In this document: positions 1 through 7,221 of the stretch, piece after piece
Position numbering within the stretch: the first letter of the stretch is position 1
How the letters are laid out: each line of letters begins with the position of its first letter
Assembly (NCBI GenBank): GCA_016177515.1
Contig: JACOUZ010000003.1
Span: 1 to 11,117, forward strand
Source of the DNA: Acidobacteriota bacterium
GTDB taxonomy: Bacteria > Acidobacteriota > Polarisedimenticolia > Gp22-AA2
Direction: 5' to 3'
Length of the DNA stretch: 11,117 bases
Translations under genes and position numbers: made by a program
The notes under the pieces: model-generated
What the model saw: only the letters and a program-made list of their open reading frames with translations
What the model was told of the DNA's origin: nothing
The model's database searches: none

Positions 1-849
1 CTCAAGCACCAGAGGAACTCCCAGCCGGCGCGCCAGCATGACCCCGGCGTGGTTGGCCGGATCGAAGCGCTGGTACAGGAGGTCGGGCCGGTCGCGGGAG
101 AGGATCTCGCCGGCGCGCCTTTCGAACACCAGGGAGTGCGCCAGCGCCGGCACCTCCCGGCCGGCATTGTACAGGCGCCGCGGCGGGACGATGCGCACCT
201 CGTCCCCCGCCGCGATCGCCCCGGGGCGCCCCGAGGCGATGAAGGAGACGGCGCACCCCGCGGCCGCCAGTCCGGAGGCGACCCCGGCGGTGTGGCCGAC
301 CGATCCGCCCGCCTGTACGCCCGTCCAGAGATCAGTCCTCAAGTACGCGACCCGCCGGCCCGCAGCCGGCCGCGGGTGATGGCGCGCCGCCCGGGTCAGC
401 CGGCGGACGCGCGCCGCTGTCGTCATGAGGGCCGCGGCCGACGCCACGAAACCCGCGGCAAGCAGCGGCAGGTCGCGCGCCACGAACCGCCCGGGTGACA
501 GGACCAGGCGCCGTCCATGCAGGTCGATGACCCAGGTGGGCTGCGAAGCGGCCAGAGCCCCCAGCGCCTGCACCCGCCAGAGCCTCTCGTGCGCGTCGAG
601 GTCGTCGATCAGGAACACCAGCTCGTCGCAGCGCAGCGACCGGAGCCTCCGGGCCGCCCCCCACGGGCCGGCCCCCGCAAGGTCGGCGCGCGCGATCTCC
701 TGCACGGCGCGCCCCGGGAGCAGGCGCGGCAGCAACCGCCCGGCATGCGCCGGGTCCCGCGCCAGGAGCACGACCGCGGCACGGGGTGCCGGCGCGTCCC
801 GCTCGTCCGCGGGGATCGCGTCGCGCAGCCGGGCGGTCGCGCCTTTCAT
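1..849 (-). CDS. Glycosyltransferase, GT-B fold (GT4-like), N-terminal 283 residues; runs off the left edge
   Basis: The frame stays open for 283 codons from the ATG at 849-847 to base 1, so the C-terminal catalytic half is outside the window. It starts one base after the asparagine synthase stop (TGA-g-ATG), with GGGAGG at 864-859 as ribosome site, so the two are almost certainly co-transcribed and coupled. Residues about 166-283 look like the acceptor-side Rossmann domain of a GT4-type enzyme: a strand (RRVAYLRTD), the glycine loop GVQAGGSVGH (177-186), a helix, AVSFIAS (200-206), and DLLYQRFDPANHAGVMLARRLGVPLVLE at the edge. Residues about 23-115 form an extra alpha/beta segment (AVVLLARDP; CDELVFLIDDLD at 74-85; TWVIDLHGRR), and about 126-146 is hydrophobic, possibly a membrane anchor. 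The expected role is sugar transfer from a nucleotide sugar in the cytoplasm. Donor and acceptor cannot be told. The GT-B call is fairly sure; the GT4 placement is less so. Confidence 0.8.
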   Translation of the reverse strand, partial: MKGATARLRDAIPADERDAPAPRAAVVLLARDPAHAGRLLPRLLPGRAVQEIARADLAGAGPWGAARRLRSLRCDELVFLIDDLDAHERLWRVQALGALAASQPTWVIDLHGRRLVLSPGRFVARDLPLLAAGFVASAAALMTTAARVRRLTRAARHHPRPAAGRRVAYLRTDLWTGVQAGGSVGHTAGVASGLAAAGCAVSFIASGRPGAIAAGDEVRIVPPRRLYNAGREVPALAHSLVFERRAGEILSRDRPDLLYQRFDPANHAGVMLARRLGVPLVLE

Positions 850-850
850 C

Positions 851-2794
851 TCAGGCCGCCTCCCGCGCGATCCAGTGATCGTACCAGCCGCTCAGGTTGT
901 AGAGCGTCCACAGATGCCAGCTGTGATCGCGCGCTCCCGCGCGGTGCGCCCGGAACAGCCGCTCGACGTGCCCGTAATCCAGGAGGTTTTCCTCGCGCAG
1001 GCGCGACTTCATGACCCCGGCGAAGGCCGGGGCGTACAGGTCGCCGCGCAGCCACTCGCTGACCGGGGCGCCGAATCCCCGCTTGGGCCGGTGGACGATC
1101 TCGTCCGGCAGGATCCCGGCCATGGCCTTCTTCAACAGGAATTTGGACTGGCCGGATCGGATCTTGAGCTCGGTCGGGACGCGCATGGTGAACTCGACCA
1201 GCGCGTGATCCAGGAAGGGCACGCGCGCCTCGATCGAGGACGCCATGGTGATCTTGTCCACGCGCATCAGCAGGAGCTCCGCCAGGCGGTTCTTCAGCTC
1301 GAGGTAGATCATTCTCTTACCGAAGTCGTTGTCGGAGATGCGGCTCCTCGCCTTGCGGTCGAATTCCAGGACCACATCGTGCGAGCTCAGGCCGTCGAGC
1401 CGCCGGAGCACGCCGCCCGAAAGCAGCCGCTTCTTCTCCTCCTCGCGCCACGCGATGGCCCCGCCCCAGAAAAAGGTCTCGTCGCGCGCCACCGAGCGCA
1501 GGAGATCGAGCCGCTCGCCGCCCCGGCGCAGGAGGAACGCCAGGCCGCGCGCCGAGTGGTACGTCAGGAGGCGCAGCGCGCGCGGCAGCTTCATCAGGGG
1601 CCGCACGAAGCGCGCCTGGTTCCGGTACATGCGCAGGTAATGGTCGTAGCCGAAGAACTGCTCGTCGCTGCCCTCCCCCACCTGGACGACGATCGTGCCG
1701 CTCCGCTTCGCCAGGCGCGCCACGTAGTGCAGGGGGACGCACACCCAGTCGGCGATCGGCTCGTCCTGGTGGAACACCAGCTCGGGCATGAAGTCGAGCA
1801 GATCGCGCCAGCCGATCTCGACCTCGTGGTGGTCGGTCTTGAACAGCGTCGCGACCTTGCGGGCGTAAAGGAATTCGTTGTGCGCCGGGTGGTCCTTGAA
1901 GCCGACCGAGAAGGTGCGCACCGGCCTGTCCATGATGCGCGCCATGAGCGCCACGTTGGCGGAGGAGTCGAGCCCCCCCGACAGGAACACGCCGAAGGGC
2001 ACATCCGCCATCATCCGCTTCTCGATGGCCCGCGCCAGGAGATCCCGGACGCGCGCCGCGCAGAACTCGGCGTCATCGTAGAGCGCTCCCTCTTCCGCTG
2101 GCGCGGCCATCGGGTCCCAAAAGGTCCCGGAGCGCATCGCTCCCCGGCGGTCGATGGTCACGATCGTCGACGGCGGCAGCTTGTGGACTCCCTGGAACAG
2201 CGTGCGCGGCGATGGCGCGGCGATGAAGGTCAGATAGTGGTAGAAGGCCGCCAGATCGATCCGTCGTGACATCCGGGGGTGCTCCAGGATCGCCTTGATC
2301 TCCGAGGCAAACAGGATCGTCCCCGGAAGGACCGTGTAGTACAGCGGCTTGACGCCGATCCGATCGCGCACCAGCAGGAGTTCCTGCCTGCGGCCGTCCC
2401 AGATGGCCAGGGCGAACATCCCCTCCAGCAGGCTGACGAAACCGGCCCCTTCCTCCTCGTACAGGTGCACGAGGGTCTCGGTGTCGGTGCGCGATCGGTA
2501 GATGTGCCCCTTCGCCTCCAGATCCCGGCGCAGCGCGGCGTGGTTGTAAATCTCTCCGTTGAAGGTGATCCAGATCGTGCCGTCCTCGTTCGACATCGGC
2601 TGGCGGCCGGCGGGAGACAGGTCGACGATCGACAGCCGCCGGTGTCCGAGCCCGACCCGGCGGTCGGCTGAGAGGTAAACCCCGGCATCATCGGGGCCGC
2701 GATGGGTCATGGTGTCCCGCATGCGGATGAGGGTGTCCTCCTCGACCACCCGCCCGCTCTTGCCGAACTCGAAAACACCACAGATGCCGCACAC
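851..2794 (-). CDS. asnB: Asparagine synthase (glutamine-hydrolysing) family amidotransferase
   Basis: Encodes 647 residues, a normal length for the AsnB family: an N-terminal Ntn glutaminase makes ammonia from glutamine, and a C-terminal PP-loop synthetase adenylates a carboxylate and amidates it. The start is GTG at 2794-2792, because the next codon is the nucleophile Cys2 (MCGICG), which must become N-terminal after Met removal. Visible motifs are HRGPDD (31-36), FNGEIYN (78-84), RTDTET (102-107), the PP-loop SGGLDSS (272-278), DEP (344-346), GEGSDEQFFGY (373-383) and a late SIEARVPFLD motif. The canonical GEG(A/S)DELFGGY is altered to DEQFFGY. No strong Shine-Dalgarno precedes the GTG. 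A sigma-70-like promoter lies about 50 bases upstream. Paralogues in polysaccharide and exosortase loci often amidate sugar acids or have unknown substrates rather than making asparagine. The neighbouring glycosyltransferase favours that here, but free asparagine synthesis cannot be excluded. The family is certain; the substrate is not. Confidence 0.95.
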   Translation of the reverse strand: MCGICGVFEFGKSGRVVEEDTLIRMRDTMTHRGPDDAGVYLSADRRVGLGHRRLSIVDLSPAGRQPMSNEDGTIWITFNGEIYNHAALRRDLEAKGHIYRSRTDTETLVHLYEEEGAGFVSLLEGMFALAIWDGRRQELLLVRDRIGVKPLYYTVLPGTILFASEIKAILEHPRMSRRIDLAAFYHYLTFIAAPSPRTLFQGVHKLPPSTIVTIDRRGAMRSGTFWDPMAAPAEEGALYDDAEFCAARVRDLLARAIEKRMMADVPFGVFLSGGLDSSANVALMARIMDRPVRTFSVGFKDHPAHNEFLYARKVATLFKTDHHEVEIGWRDLLDFMPELVFHQDEPIADWVCVPLHYVARLAKRSGTIVVQVGEGSDEQFFGYDHYLRMYRNQARFVRPLMKLPRALRLLTYHSARGLAFLLRRGGERLDLLRSVARDETFFWGGAIAWREEEKKRLLSGGVLRRLDGLSSHDVVLEFDRKARSRISDNDFGKRMIYLELKNRLAELLLMRVDKITMASSIEARVPFLDHALVEFTMRVPTELKIRSGQSKFLLKKAMAGILPDEIVHRPKRGFGAPVSEWLRGDLYAPAFAGVMKSRLREENLLDYGHVERLFRAHRAGARDHSWHLWTLYNLSGWYDHWIAREAA

Positions 2795-2841
2795 GTTTCG
2801 ACCCCGTCATCTCTCACACAATGAAGGACTTGCGAAGGGCC

Positions 2842-2870
2842 AATATAGTTCCCGGCAGGGGCCTTGTCCA
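2842..2870 (-). promoter_or_regulatory. Sigma-70-type promoter for the asparagine synthase-glycosyltransferase pair
   Basis: Reading the minus strand, TGGACA (2870-2865, 5/6 to TTGACA) is followed after exactly 17 bases by TATATT (2847-2842, 5/6 to TATAAT). It lies in the 97-base gap between the TPR-tailed ligase (stop 2892) and the GTG at 2794, a locally AT-richer patch in very GC-rich DNA. Transcription would start near 2835, leaving a leader of about 40 bases. No terminator was seen between the upstream ligase and this site, so read-through plus an internal promoter is likely. It is a pattern match only. Confidence 0.55.
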
Positions 2871-2891
2871 CATTTTGACGGCGGACACGGA

Positions 2892-4865
2892 TCACCGCCC
2901 GAATGGCGGGTGGACCGACCGGTACCGGGGCATCCCGGCGGTCGCGGATCCGCCCAGGATCGCCTCCAGGCGCTCCCTTTCGGAACGCGCGTCGGCCGAG
3001 ATCTCGCGCGCATAGCCGCTGTCCGGCGCATAGTCCGCCAGGGCCTCGAGGGTCCTGCGAACCTCGTCCATGGAGGACCGCGCCTCCTCGTTCCGGCCCA
3101 GATCCAGAAGGATGGACGCCTCCAGGATACGCGCGCGCATGAACGCCGGCTCCAGGCGCAGCCCTTCCCTGACGACCTGGAGCGCCTCGGGCCGGCGATC
3201 CAGATCGACGAGGTGGGCAGCCAGCTCGAGACGGGGGCGCGGATCGAGCGGCGCCAGGCGGATGGCCCGATGGTACCGCTCCAGTGCGCGCACTCTCGCC
3301 GCGCGGTCGTCGAAGAGACCCGGAACGAAGCGAGCCTCCACACGCGCCAGCAGCAGGGGAAAGCGGTAGTCGACCGGCTTCAGCCTCTCGGCCAGGAGCA
3401 GCTCCCCTTCCGCCTCGGCAAGGGCCCCGGCTGACAGCGGCCCGGAATTCAGGATCGCCATGGCGAGATCGTGGTGGTACTCCGGCTGGAACGGGACGAG
3501 GGCTGCGGCACGCCGCATCCGGGGAAGCCCCTCGCGCCCGAGCCGGCGGGCGGCGCGGGCCTCGTGGTCCGCAAGGTACGGCAGCAGGACGGCCAGGACA
3601 AACAGGTAGATCATCCCCGTCGCCGCGATCAGGCGGGCCGGGCGTGACGGCCGGAGGATCGGAGCGGGGCGGAGGAATGGCCCGCGCAGGACTCCGAGGG
3701 CCGTGCCTGCGAGCAGGGCCGAAACGAACATCAGCGCCGGGCGTTCCTGCAGATCCTCCACGGCGCCCTGCACCAGGAGCGCCAGGATCGACAGGCCCGC
3801 GCCGCTCACGCAGCCCTCGAGACCGGAGGCGATCTCTCTCCTCCTCTTCAGTAGCGCCCGGAGACAGGCGAAGGCCGCGGCCGCGAAGCACAGAGCCGCC
3901 GGCACTCCCAGTTCGGCGGCCAGGGTCAGGCAGGCATTGTGGGCGCCGTGAAAGGTCCGCCCGTAGCGCACCGGCCCCGCTTCCGCCGGGAAATTGTAGG
4001 CGGATGAGACGTGCGGAAAGCTCCCGGGGCCATGACCGAGAACGGGATGATCTTCGATCATCTCCCAACTGGCCTTCCAGATCTCCACGCGGTGGTAGCT
4101 GTAGGGATCGTCGGCGCGGGCGAAGCGTTCGCGCACCACGAGGCCGGCCCCTGCGGCAACCAGCCCGATCAGCAGGAGGGCCCCCGCGCGCAGCCGCGGC
4201 GTCCAGGTCCGGAAATCACGCCCGGCCAGGAACAGGAGCCCGGCGACGAGCGCCAGGAAGGCTCCACGCGATTCGAGACGGCCGAGCGACAGGAGATGAA
4301 CCGACGCGCCGAGCCCCCAGAGCAGTCGCTCTCGTGGCCGGGCGGCGCGGGCCGCCGCGGTGGCGCACAGGAAGAAGCCGACGTTCAGGAAGGCCGCCAG
4401 ATGGCTCGGGTTCAGGAACGACGCGCCGGCCGCCATGGCGCCGCCGCGCGGGTACCGGGCGAGCGCCAGGATCGACTGCACGAGGGTGGAGGCGACCACC
4501 GCCAGACGCAGCCTCAGGAGATCCTGCCCGGTCGGTTCGGACAGAAGCGCGCAGGCGAACAAGACGCAGGGCACGACGAGTTCCCAGGTCCCCATGCCCG
4601 CGGCGAACGGGTAGACGGCGCCGATCGACGAGGCGCCCGTCGCGAGAAGGGCGGCGCCCATCGGGAGCCCAGCCTGGAGGAAAGGGTCGGCGGATCCGGG
4701 GCCGCCTCTCCAGGCCGACAGGGAGGCGCGAGAAAAAGCGATCGCGAGGTAAAGAAGCGCGACGGTGTGCAGAAGAAGAAGCGCCGGCGGCGTGCGGCCT
4801 CCCTCGCCGAAGGGGGCCAGCAGAACCATGGCGCCGCCGAGGAGCAGGAGAAACCGGCGTCTCAT
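2892..4865 (-). CDS. O-antigen ligase/polymerase-like (Wzy_C) membrane protein with C-terminal TPR-like region
   Basis: Encodes 657 residues. The ATG at 4865-4863 overlaps the upstream ligase stop as ATGA, with GGAGG at 4874-4870 four bases before it. The frame stays open far upstream, but that part is the out-of-frame shadow of the neighbouring ligase. Residues 1-240 are a run of hydrophobic helices containing LNPSHLAAFL (151-160) and ESRGAF (198-203), both typical of Wzy/WaaL proteins. A large extracytoplasmic loop follows (about 245-310), with WKASWEMIEDHPVLGHGPGSF (263-283) and HGAHN (306-310), which are Wzy_C signatures. More helices follow to about 430. Residues about 445-640 are soluble, with repeated helix pairs resembling TPRs (AIRLAPLDPRPRLELAAHL; GLRLEPAFMRARILEASIL), probably periplasmic. 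The family transfers or polymerises undecaprenyl-linked glycans onto lipid A, another glycan or protein. The sequence does not distinguish WaaL, Wzy and a protein O-oligosaccharyltransferase; TPR tails occur in several of these. Confidence 0.85.
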   Translation of the reverse strand: MRRRFLLLLGGAMVLLAPFGEGGRTPPALLLLHTVALLYLAIAFSRASLSAWRGGPGSADPFLQAGLPMGAALLATGASSIGAVYPFAAGMGTWELVVPCVLFACALLSEPTGQDLLRLRLAVVASTLVQSILALARYPRGGAMAAGASFLNPSHLAAFLNVGFFLCATAAARAARPRERLLWGLGASVHLLSLGRLESRGAFLALVAGLLFLAGRDFRTWTPRLRAGALLLIGLVAAGAGLVVRERFARADDPYSYHRVEIWKASWEMIEDHPVLGHGPGSFPHVSSAYNFPAEAGPVRYGRTFHGAHNACLTLAAELGVPAALCFAAAAFACLRALLKRRREIASGLEGCVSGAGLSILALLVQGAVEDLQERPALMFVSALLAGTALGVLRGPFLRPAPILRPSRPARLIAATGMIYLFVLAVLLPYLADHEARAARRLGREGLPRMRRAAALVPFQPEYHHDLAMAILNSGPLSAGALAEAEGELLLAERLKPVDYRFPLLLARVEARFVPGLFDDRAARVRALERYHRAIRLAPLDPRPRLELAAHLVDLDRRPEALQVVREGLRLEPAFMRARILEASILLDLGRNEEARSSMDEVRRTLEALADYAPDSGYAREISADARSERERLEAILGGSATAGMPRYRSVHPPFGR

Positions 4866-6580
4866 GGCGCCTCCGTTCGTCCCGGGCGCCCACCCGCGCG
4901 ATACAGATCCTTGAGCGGGTAGAGGAGTCGCGCCGTGAGCAGCTCGCGATGGGCGTCGGCAGGGCGCCCGGCCGCGCTGTGGTAGAGCGACACCGTGAAA
5001 TGCCTGATCGCCGATTCCGGATCCAGGCCCGCGGCCCGCAAGGCGGCACGCTCCCCTTCCTCTCTGAGCGCTCCATCCTTCATTCCGTGCGCCAGGACCC
5101 ATTCCGCGATGAAGGCGGGGGGCGACGGATCGCCGGGGCGGCGGCGCGCCGCGGCGCGCGCCAGGCGCAGCGCCTCGTTCGTGTCCCCTCCGACGGCCGC
5201 CGTCCCCGCGCGCTCCAGAAGGTCCTGAGACAGAGCAGCCATGACGGCGTGGGCCGAAAACCCCAGGGCCAGGGCGAGCGTCAGGGCCGCGATAGCCCGC
5301 CGCGCCGCGCGGGGGCCCGCGTTGGGGTGGGACGCGGCCGACCGGGAATCTGCAACCCCCGGGCCGGCCGCCGGCCGCGGCCCCATGCCGGCGCCGAGAA
5401 GAAGGGCGGCCGGCAGCGCCACGCCGGGGAGGAAGGCGGTGAAATCGACCAGGTTGTGGGCCAGGAAGCCGGCCCCGGCGGCGAGCACGGGCAGGTCCGC
5501 GCCTCCCGCGCGCCACGCCTGGCGCAGCCGCGCGCCGAAGGACCCCGCGAACAGCGCCAGCGGCACGATCGCCCACACGCCCCAGCCGGCCAGGACCTGC
5601 AGGTAGGAGTTGTGCGCGTAGCGCGTCTCGTTCATTCCGGGCTCGATGTAACGCGGGTAGAAGGTCCCGAACGATCCCGGTCCCGTGCCGAACAGCGGAT
5701 GGTCCCGGATCATCCGCACGGCGGCATTCCAGTTGCCGGCGCGCAGGACGAACGGATCGGCCCCGGGCGATCCGATCTCCACGCGGCGCGCGTGCAGGAA
5801 GAAGGCCGTCCCGGCGACCGCCAGCACCAGGACGCCCCAGCGCCCGGCGGCCGCCCGCCGTGGCGCCAGAAACGGGAGCGCCAGGAGCATCGAGGCCGCG
5901 GTCGCCGCCAGCGCTCCGATTGACCGGGCCAGGAAGAGCGCGTATCCCTGGACCAGGGACGCCAGGAGGATTCCGGAGCGCGCCGCGCCGCCGGGCGCGC
6001 GCTTCATGAGCGCCAGGGTCAGGGGCAGCGTCATCGCGAGAAAGCCGCCCAGGGCGGCGGGGAGCGTGAAGGGGCCGGACGGCCGGCCCGCCTCGAGGCG
6101 CGCCAGAATCAAGGCCGTGTCTCCTCCGCCCCCGGCGCGCAGGGCCCTGACCTCCATCGGATAGATCCAATGGTGCTGCACGACGGCCCGCAACGCAGCC
6201 ACGCAGGCGAGTGTCACGATGAGAGCGATCATGACCTCGCGTACGCGGCTCTCCGACGCCAGCCTGCGGCCGGCCAGGGCCGCCAGGACGAGCGCGCAGG
6301 CATCGCTCGCCTCGTCCAGGGCGCCGGCGCGGCCGGGGGCGGCGGCGATCGACACGGCGGCGAACGGCAGGAGACTCCAGGTCCACGCGGGAAGGAACCG
6401 CGTGTGTTCGCCCGCCTCCGCGGCGAGCAGGCAGGCACCCCCGGCCAGGAGCACCTTGCAGGCGGCGCGGGTCAGCGGGTCGATCTCGGGAGGCAGAAGG
6501 ACAGCGAGCGTCAGGAGGGCACAGCAGACGGCGGCCAGCAGGAGCGGGATCCGGCCCGCCCGGCCGGCGTCAGGCGGCAC
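4862..6580 (-). CDS. O-antigen ligase/polymerase-like (Wzy_C) membrane protein
   Basis: Encodes 572 residues. The GTG at 6580-6578 is chosen because a strong Shine-Dalgarno (GGGGAGG, 6592-6586) sits five bases before it and no better start lies nearby. It is polytopic: hydrophobic helices fill about 10-260, followed by a large extracytoplasmic loop and further helices at about 333-400 and 430-445. The Wzy_C hallmarks are GRPSGPF (165-171, equivalent to the usual G-x-F-x-N-P stretch), RMIRDHPLFGTGPGSFG (289-305), AHNSYL (322-327) and HNLVDF (375-380). The family's usual SRGA before the loop is replaced by ARSIGAL (218-224). The C-terminal 120 residues are soluble and helical, with a short TPR-like look (EALRLARAAARRRPGDPS). 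It would act on lipid-linked glycans at the periplasmic face of the inner membrane. It is coupled by ATGA overlap to a second member of the same family, so the two may have different donors or acceptors, or one may be the polymerase and the other the ligase. The substrate is unknown. Confidence 0.87.
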   Translation of the reverse strand: MPPDAGRAGRIPLLLAAVCCALLTLAVLLPPEIDPLTRAACKVLLAGGACLLAAEAGEHTRFLPAWTWSLLPFAAVSIAAAPGRAGALDEASDACALVLAALAGRRLASESRVREVMIALIVTLACVAALRAVVQHHWIYPMEVRALRAGGGGDTALILARLEAGRPSGPFTLPAALGGFLAMTLPLTLALMKRAPGGAARSGILLASLVQGYALFLARSIGALAATAASMLLALPFLAPRRAAAGRWGVLVLAVAGTAFFLHARRVEIGSPGADPFVLRAGNWNAAVRMIRDHPLFGTGPGSFGTFYPRYIEPGMNETRYAHNSYLQVLAGWGVWAIVPLALFAGSFGARLRQAWRAGGADLPVLAAGAGFLAHNLVDFTAFLPGVALPAALLLGAGMGPRPAAGPGVADSRSAASHPNAGPRAARRAIAALTLALALGFSAHAVMAALSQDLLERAGTAAVGGDTNEALRLARAAARRRPGDPSPPAFIAEWVLAHGMKDGALREEGERAALRAAGLDPESAIRHFTVSLYHSAAGRPADAHRELLTARLLYPLKDLYRAGGRPGRTEAP

Positions 6581-6585
6581 GCGTT

Positions 6586-6592
6586 CCTCCCC
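6586..6592 (-). promoter_or_regulatory. Shine-Dalgarno that fixes the GTG start of the 572-residue ligase
   Basis: On the minus strand GGGGAGG is followed by AACGC and then GTG at 6580. This near-perfect anti-16S match at good spacing decides a non-ATG start that would otherwise be doubtful. Confidence 0.7.
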
Positions 6593-6632
6593 GCGCGCTT
6601 CCGGGCTCTGCCAGCATTCGGATCCTGAGGGG

Positions 6633-6675
6633 CCTAGGAGCCTGTCCGAGCATTGGGCTCGGACAGGCTCCTGGG
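6633..6675. repeat. Perfect palindrome with 16-bp arms and 5-base loop (REP-like)
   Basis: AGGAGCCTGTCCGAGC at 6636-6651 pairs without mismatch with its reverse complement at 6657-6672, around the loop ATTGG. The pairing extends past one T/G position to CC...GG (6633-6634 with 6674-6675). A GGATCC sits on each flank (6620-6625 and 6674-6679). Neither strand has a T-run after the stem, so it does not look like an intrinsic terminator. It sits between the pilin terminator and the ligase start. It may be a dispersed REP-type element or a transcript-stabilising hairpin; only one copy is visible here, so repetition is not shown. Confidence 0.6.
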
Positions 6676-6680
6676 ATCCA

Positions 6681-6715
6681 AGAAAAAGCGGGCGGCCCGT
6701 CGAAGCGCCGCCCGC
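6681..6715 (-). terminator. Rho-independent terminator of the pilin gene
   Basis: On the minus strand GCGGGCGGC (6715-6707) pairs perfectly with GCCGCCCGC (6696-6688) across a 10-base loop and is followed at once by TTTTTCT (6687-6681). It begins 22 bases after the pilin stop. A 9-bp, all G/C stem with a U-run in this GC-rich context is convincing. It should separate pilin transcription from the downstream ligase genes, at least partly. Confidence 0.85.
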
Positions 6716-6737
6716 GTGGACTTCAACTCCCCGATCT

Positions 6738-7190
6738 TTAGGTCTGGGTACCCTGCGGCCACTGGAAGAACTGGCCGTTGGCGAACAGGATGTCGCAGTT
6801 GAAGTCCTGCGTCATGCCGCCGGTCTGCGAGCCCTGCGCGCCGTCCTTCGCCGGGCTCGTGATCGTGTACTGCGAGCCGGTAGCCGTCGAGTCGCAGTCC
6901 CAGGCGTTGTTCCAGCCATCGGTCGTCGGCACCGTCTTGATGTAGATCGGCGAGACGTGCGTGCTGAGGCCCGCCGCCGCGACGCTGGCCATGCCCTTCG
7001 GGTAGAAGTTGTTGTCTACCGCGTAGGACTCGATCGACGTGCCGAGGGACCGCATGTCGGCCATCGTCCTCTTCTGCTTGCCCCGATCGATGGCGTTCAG
7101 CAGGTTCGGTATCGCGATGGCCGCGATGATCCCGATGATTGCCACGACGATCAGGAGCTCGATCAGTGTGAAGCCTTTCTCCTTGCGCAT
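6738..7190 (-). CDS. Type IV pilin / GspG-like prepilin
   Basis: Encodes 150 residues. The ATG at 7190 is chosen because AGGAGG (7204-7199) lies eight bases before it and it gives a proper short leader; the frame is open further upstream but would put 26 unlikely residues ahead of the leader. The prepilin peptidase site is MRKEKG|FTLIELL (cleavage after Gly6, mature Glu5 = E11), followed by one hydrophobic helix to about residue 28. The globular part has RGKQKRTMADMRSLGTSIESYAVDNNFYP (36-64), close to the GspG/short-pilin pattern. It continues with DGWNNAWDCD (91-100) and DILFANGQFFQWPQG near the C-terminus. Cys99 and Cys132 could form a disulphide. Residues 101-124 are rich in Ser, Thr and Gly, and the protein ends in Thr. 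It would be assembled by a type IV pilus or type II secretion-like machine, none of whose other parts are in the window. It has its own promoter and terminator. Major pilin versus T2SS pseudopilin is unresolved. Confidence 0.93.
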   Translation of the reverse strand: MRKEKGFTLIELLIVVAIIGIIAAIAIPNLLNAIDRGKQKRTMADMRSLGTSIESYAVDNNFYPKGMASVAAAGLSTHVSPIYIKTVPTTDGWNNAWDCDSTATGSQYTITSPAKDGAQGSQTGGMTQDFNCDILFANGQFFQWPQGTQT

Positions 7191-7198
7191 TCGAGTAG

Positions 7199-7206
7199 CC
7201 TCCTTT
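7199..7206 (-). promoter_or_regulatory. Strong Shine-Dalgarno of the pilin gene
   Basis: On the minus strand AAAGGAGG is followed by eight bases and ATG at 7190. The match to the 16S 3' end is near perfect, suits a highly expressed structural protein, and selects this ATG over more upstream starts. Confidence 0.8.
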
Positions 7207-7221
7207 CGGCACCCTACCAGG

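Noticed and set aside
425..2269. A 614-codon plus-strand open frame opposite the asparagine synthase
   Set aside because: It is low in hydrophobic pattern, rich in Arg, Gln, His and Glu, and mirrors the codon structure of the certain gene on the other strand.
2894..2913. Hairpin over the stop of the TPR-tailed ligase (CCGCC-N5-GGCGG)
   Set aside because: The stem is only five perfect base pairs and no T-run follows on the minus strand, so it is not an intrinsic terminator.
3284..5923. An 879-codon open frame on the plus strand across both ligase genes
   Set aside because: It is very rich in Arg, Pro and Gly with no recognisable domain, and lies antisense to two well-supported membrane proteins. 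Long antisense frames are expected in DNA of this GC content.
4866..6386. An N-terminal extension of the TPR-tailed ligase to a 1164-residue protein starting near 6386
   Set aside because: The added 507 residues are Arg/Gly/Pro-rich with no membrane helices and lie out of frame over the 572-residue ligase. The Shine-Dalgarno and ATGA overlap at 4865 mark the true start.
6596..6614. TGGCA-like sequence upstream of the 572-residue ligase as a second sigma-54 promoter
   Set aside because: No GC lies at the required ten-base spacing after the GG; the -12 box is absent.
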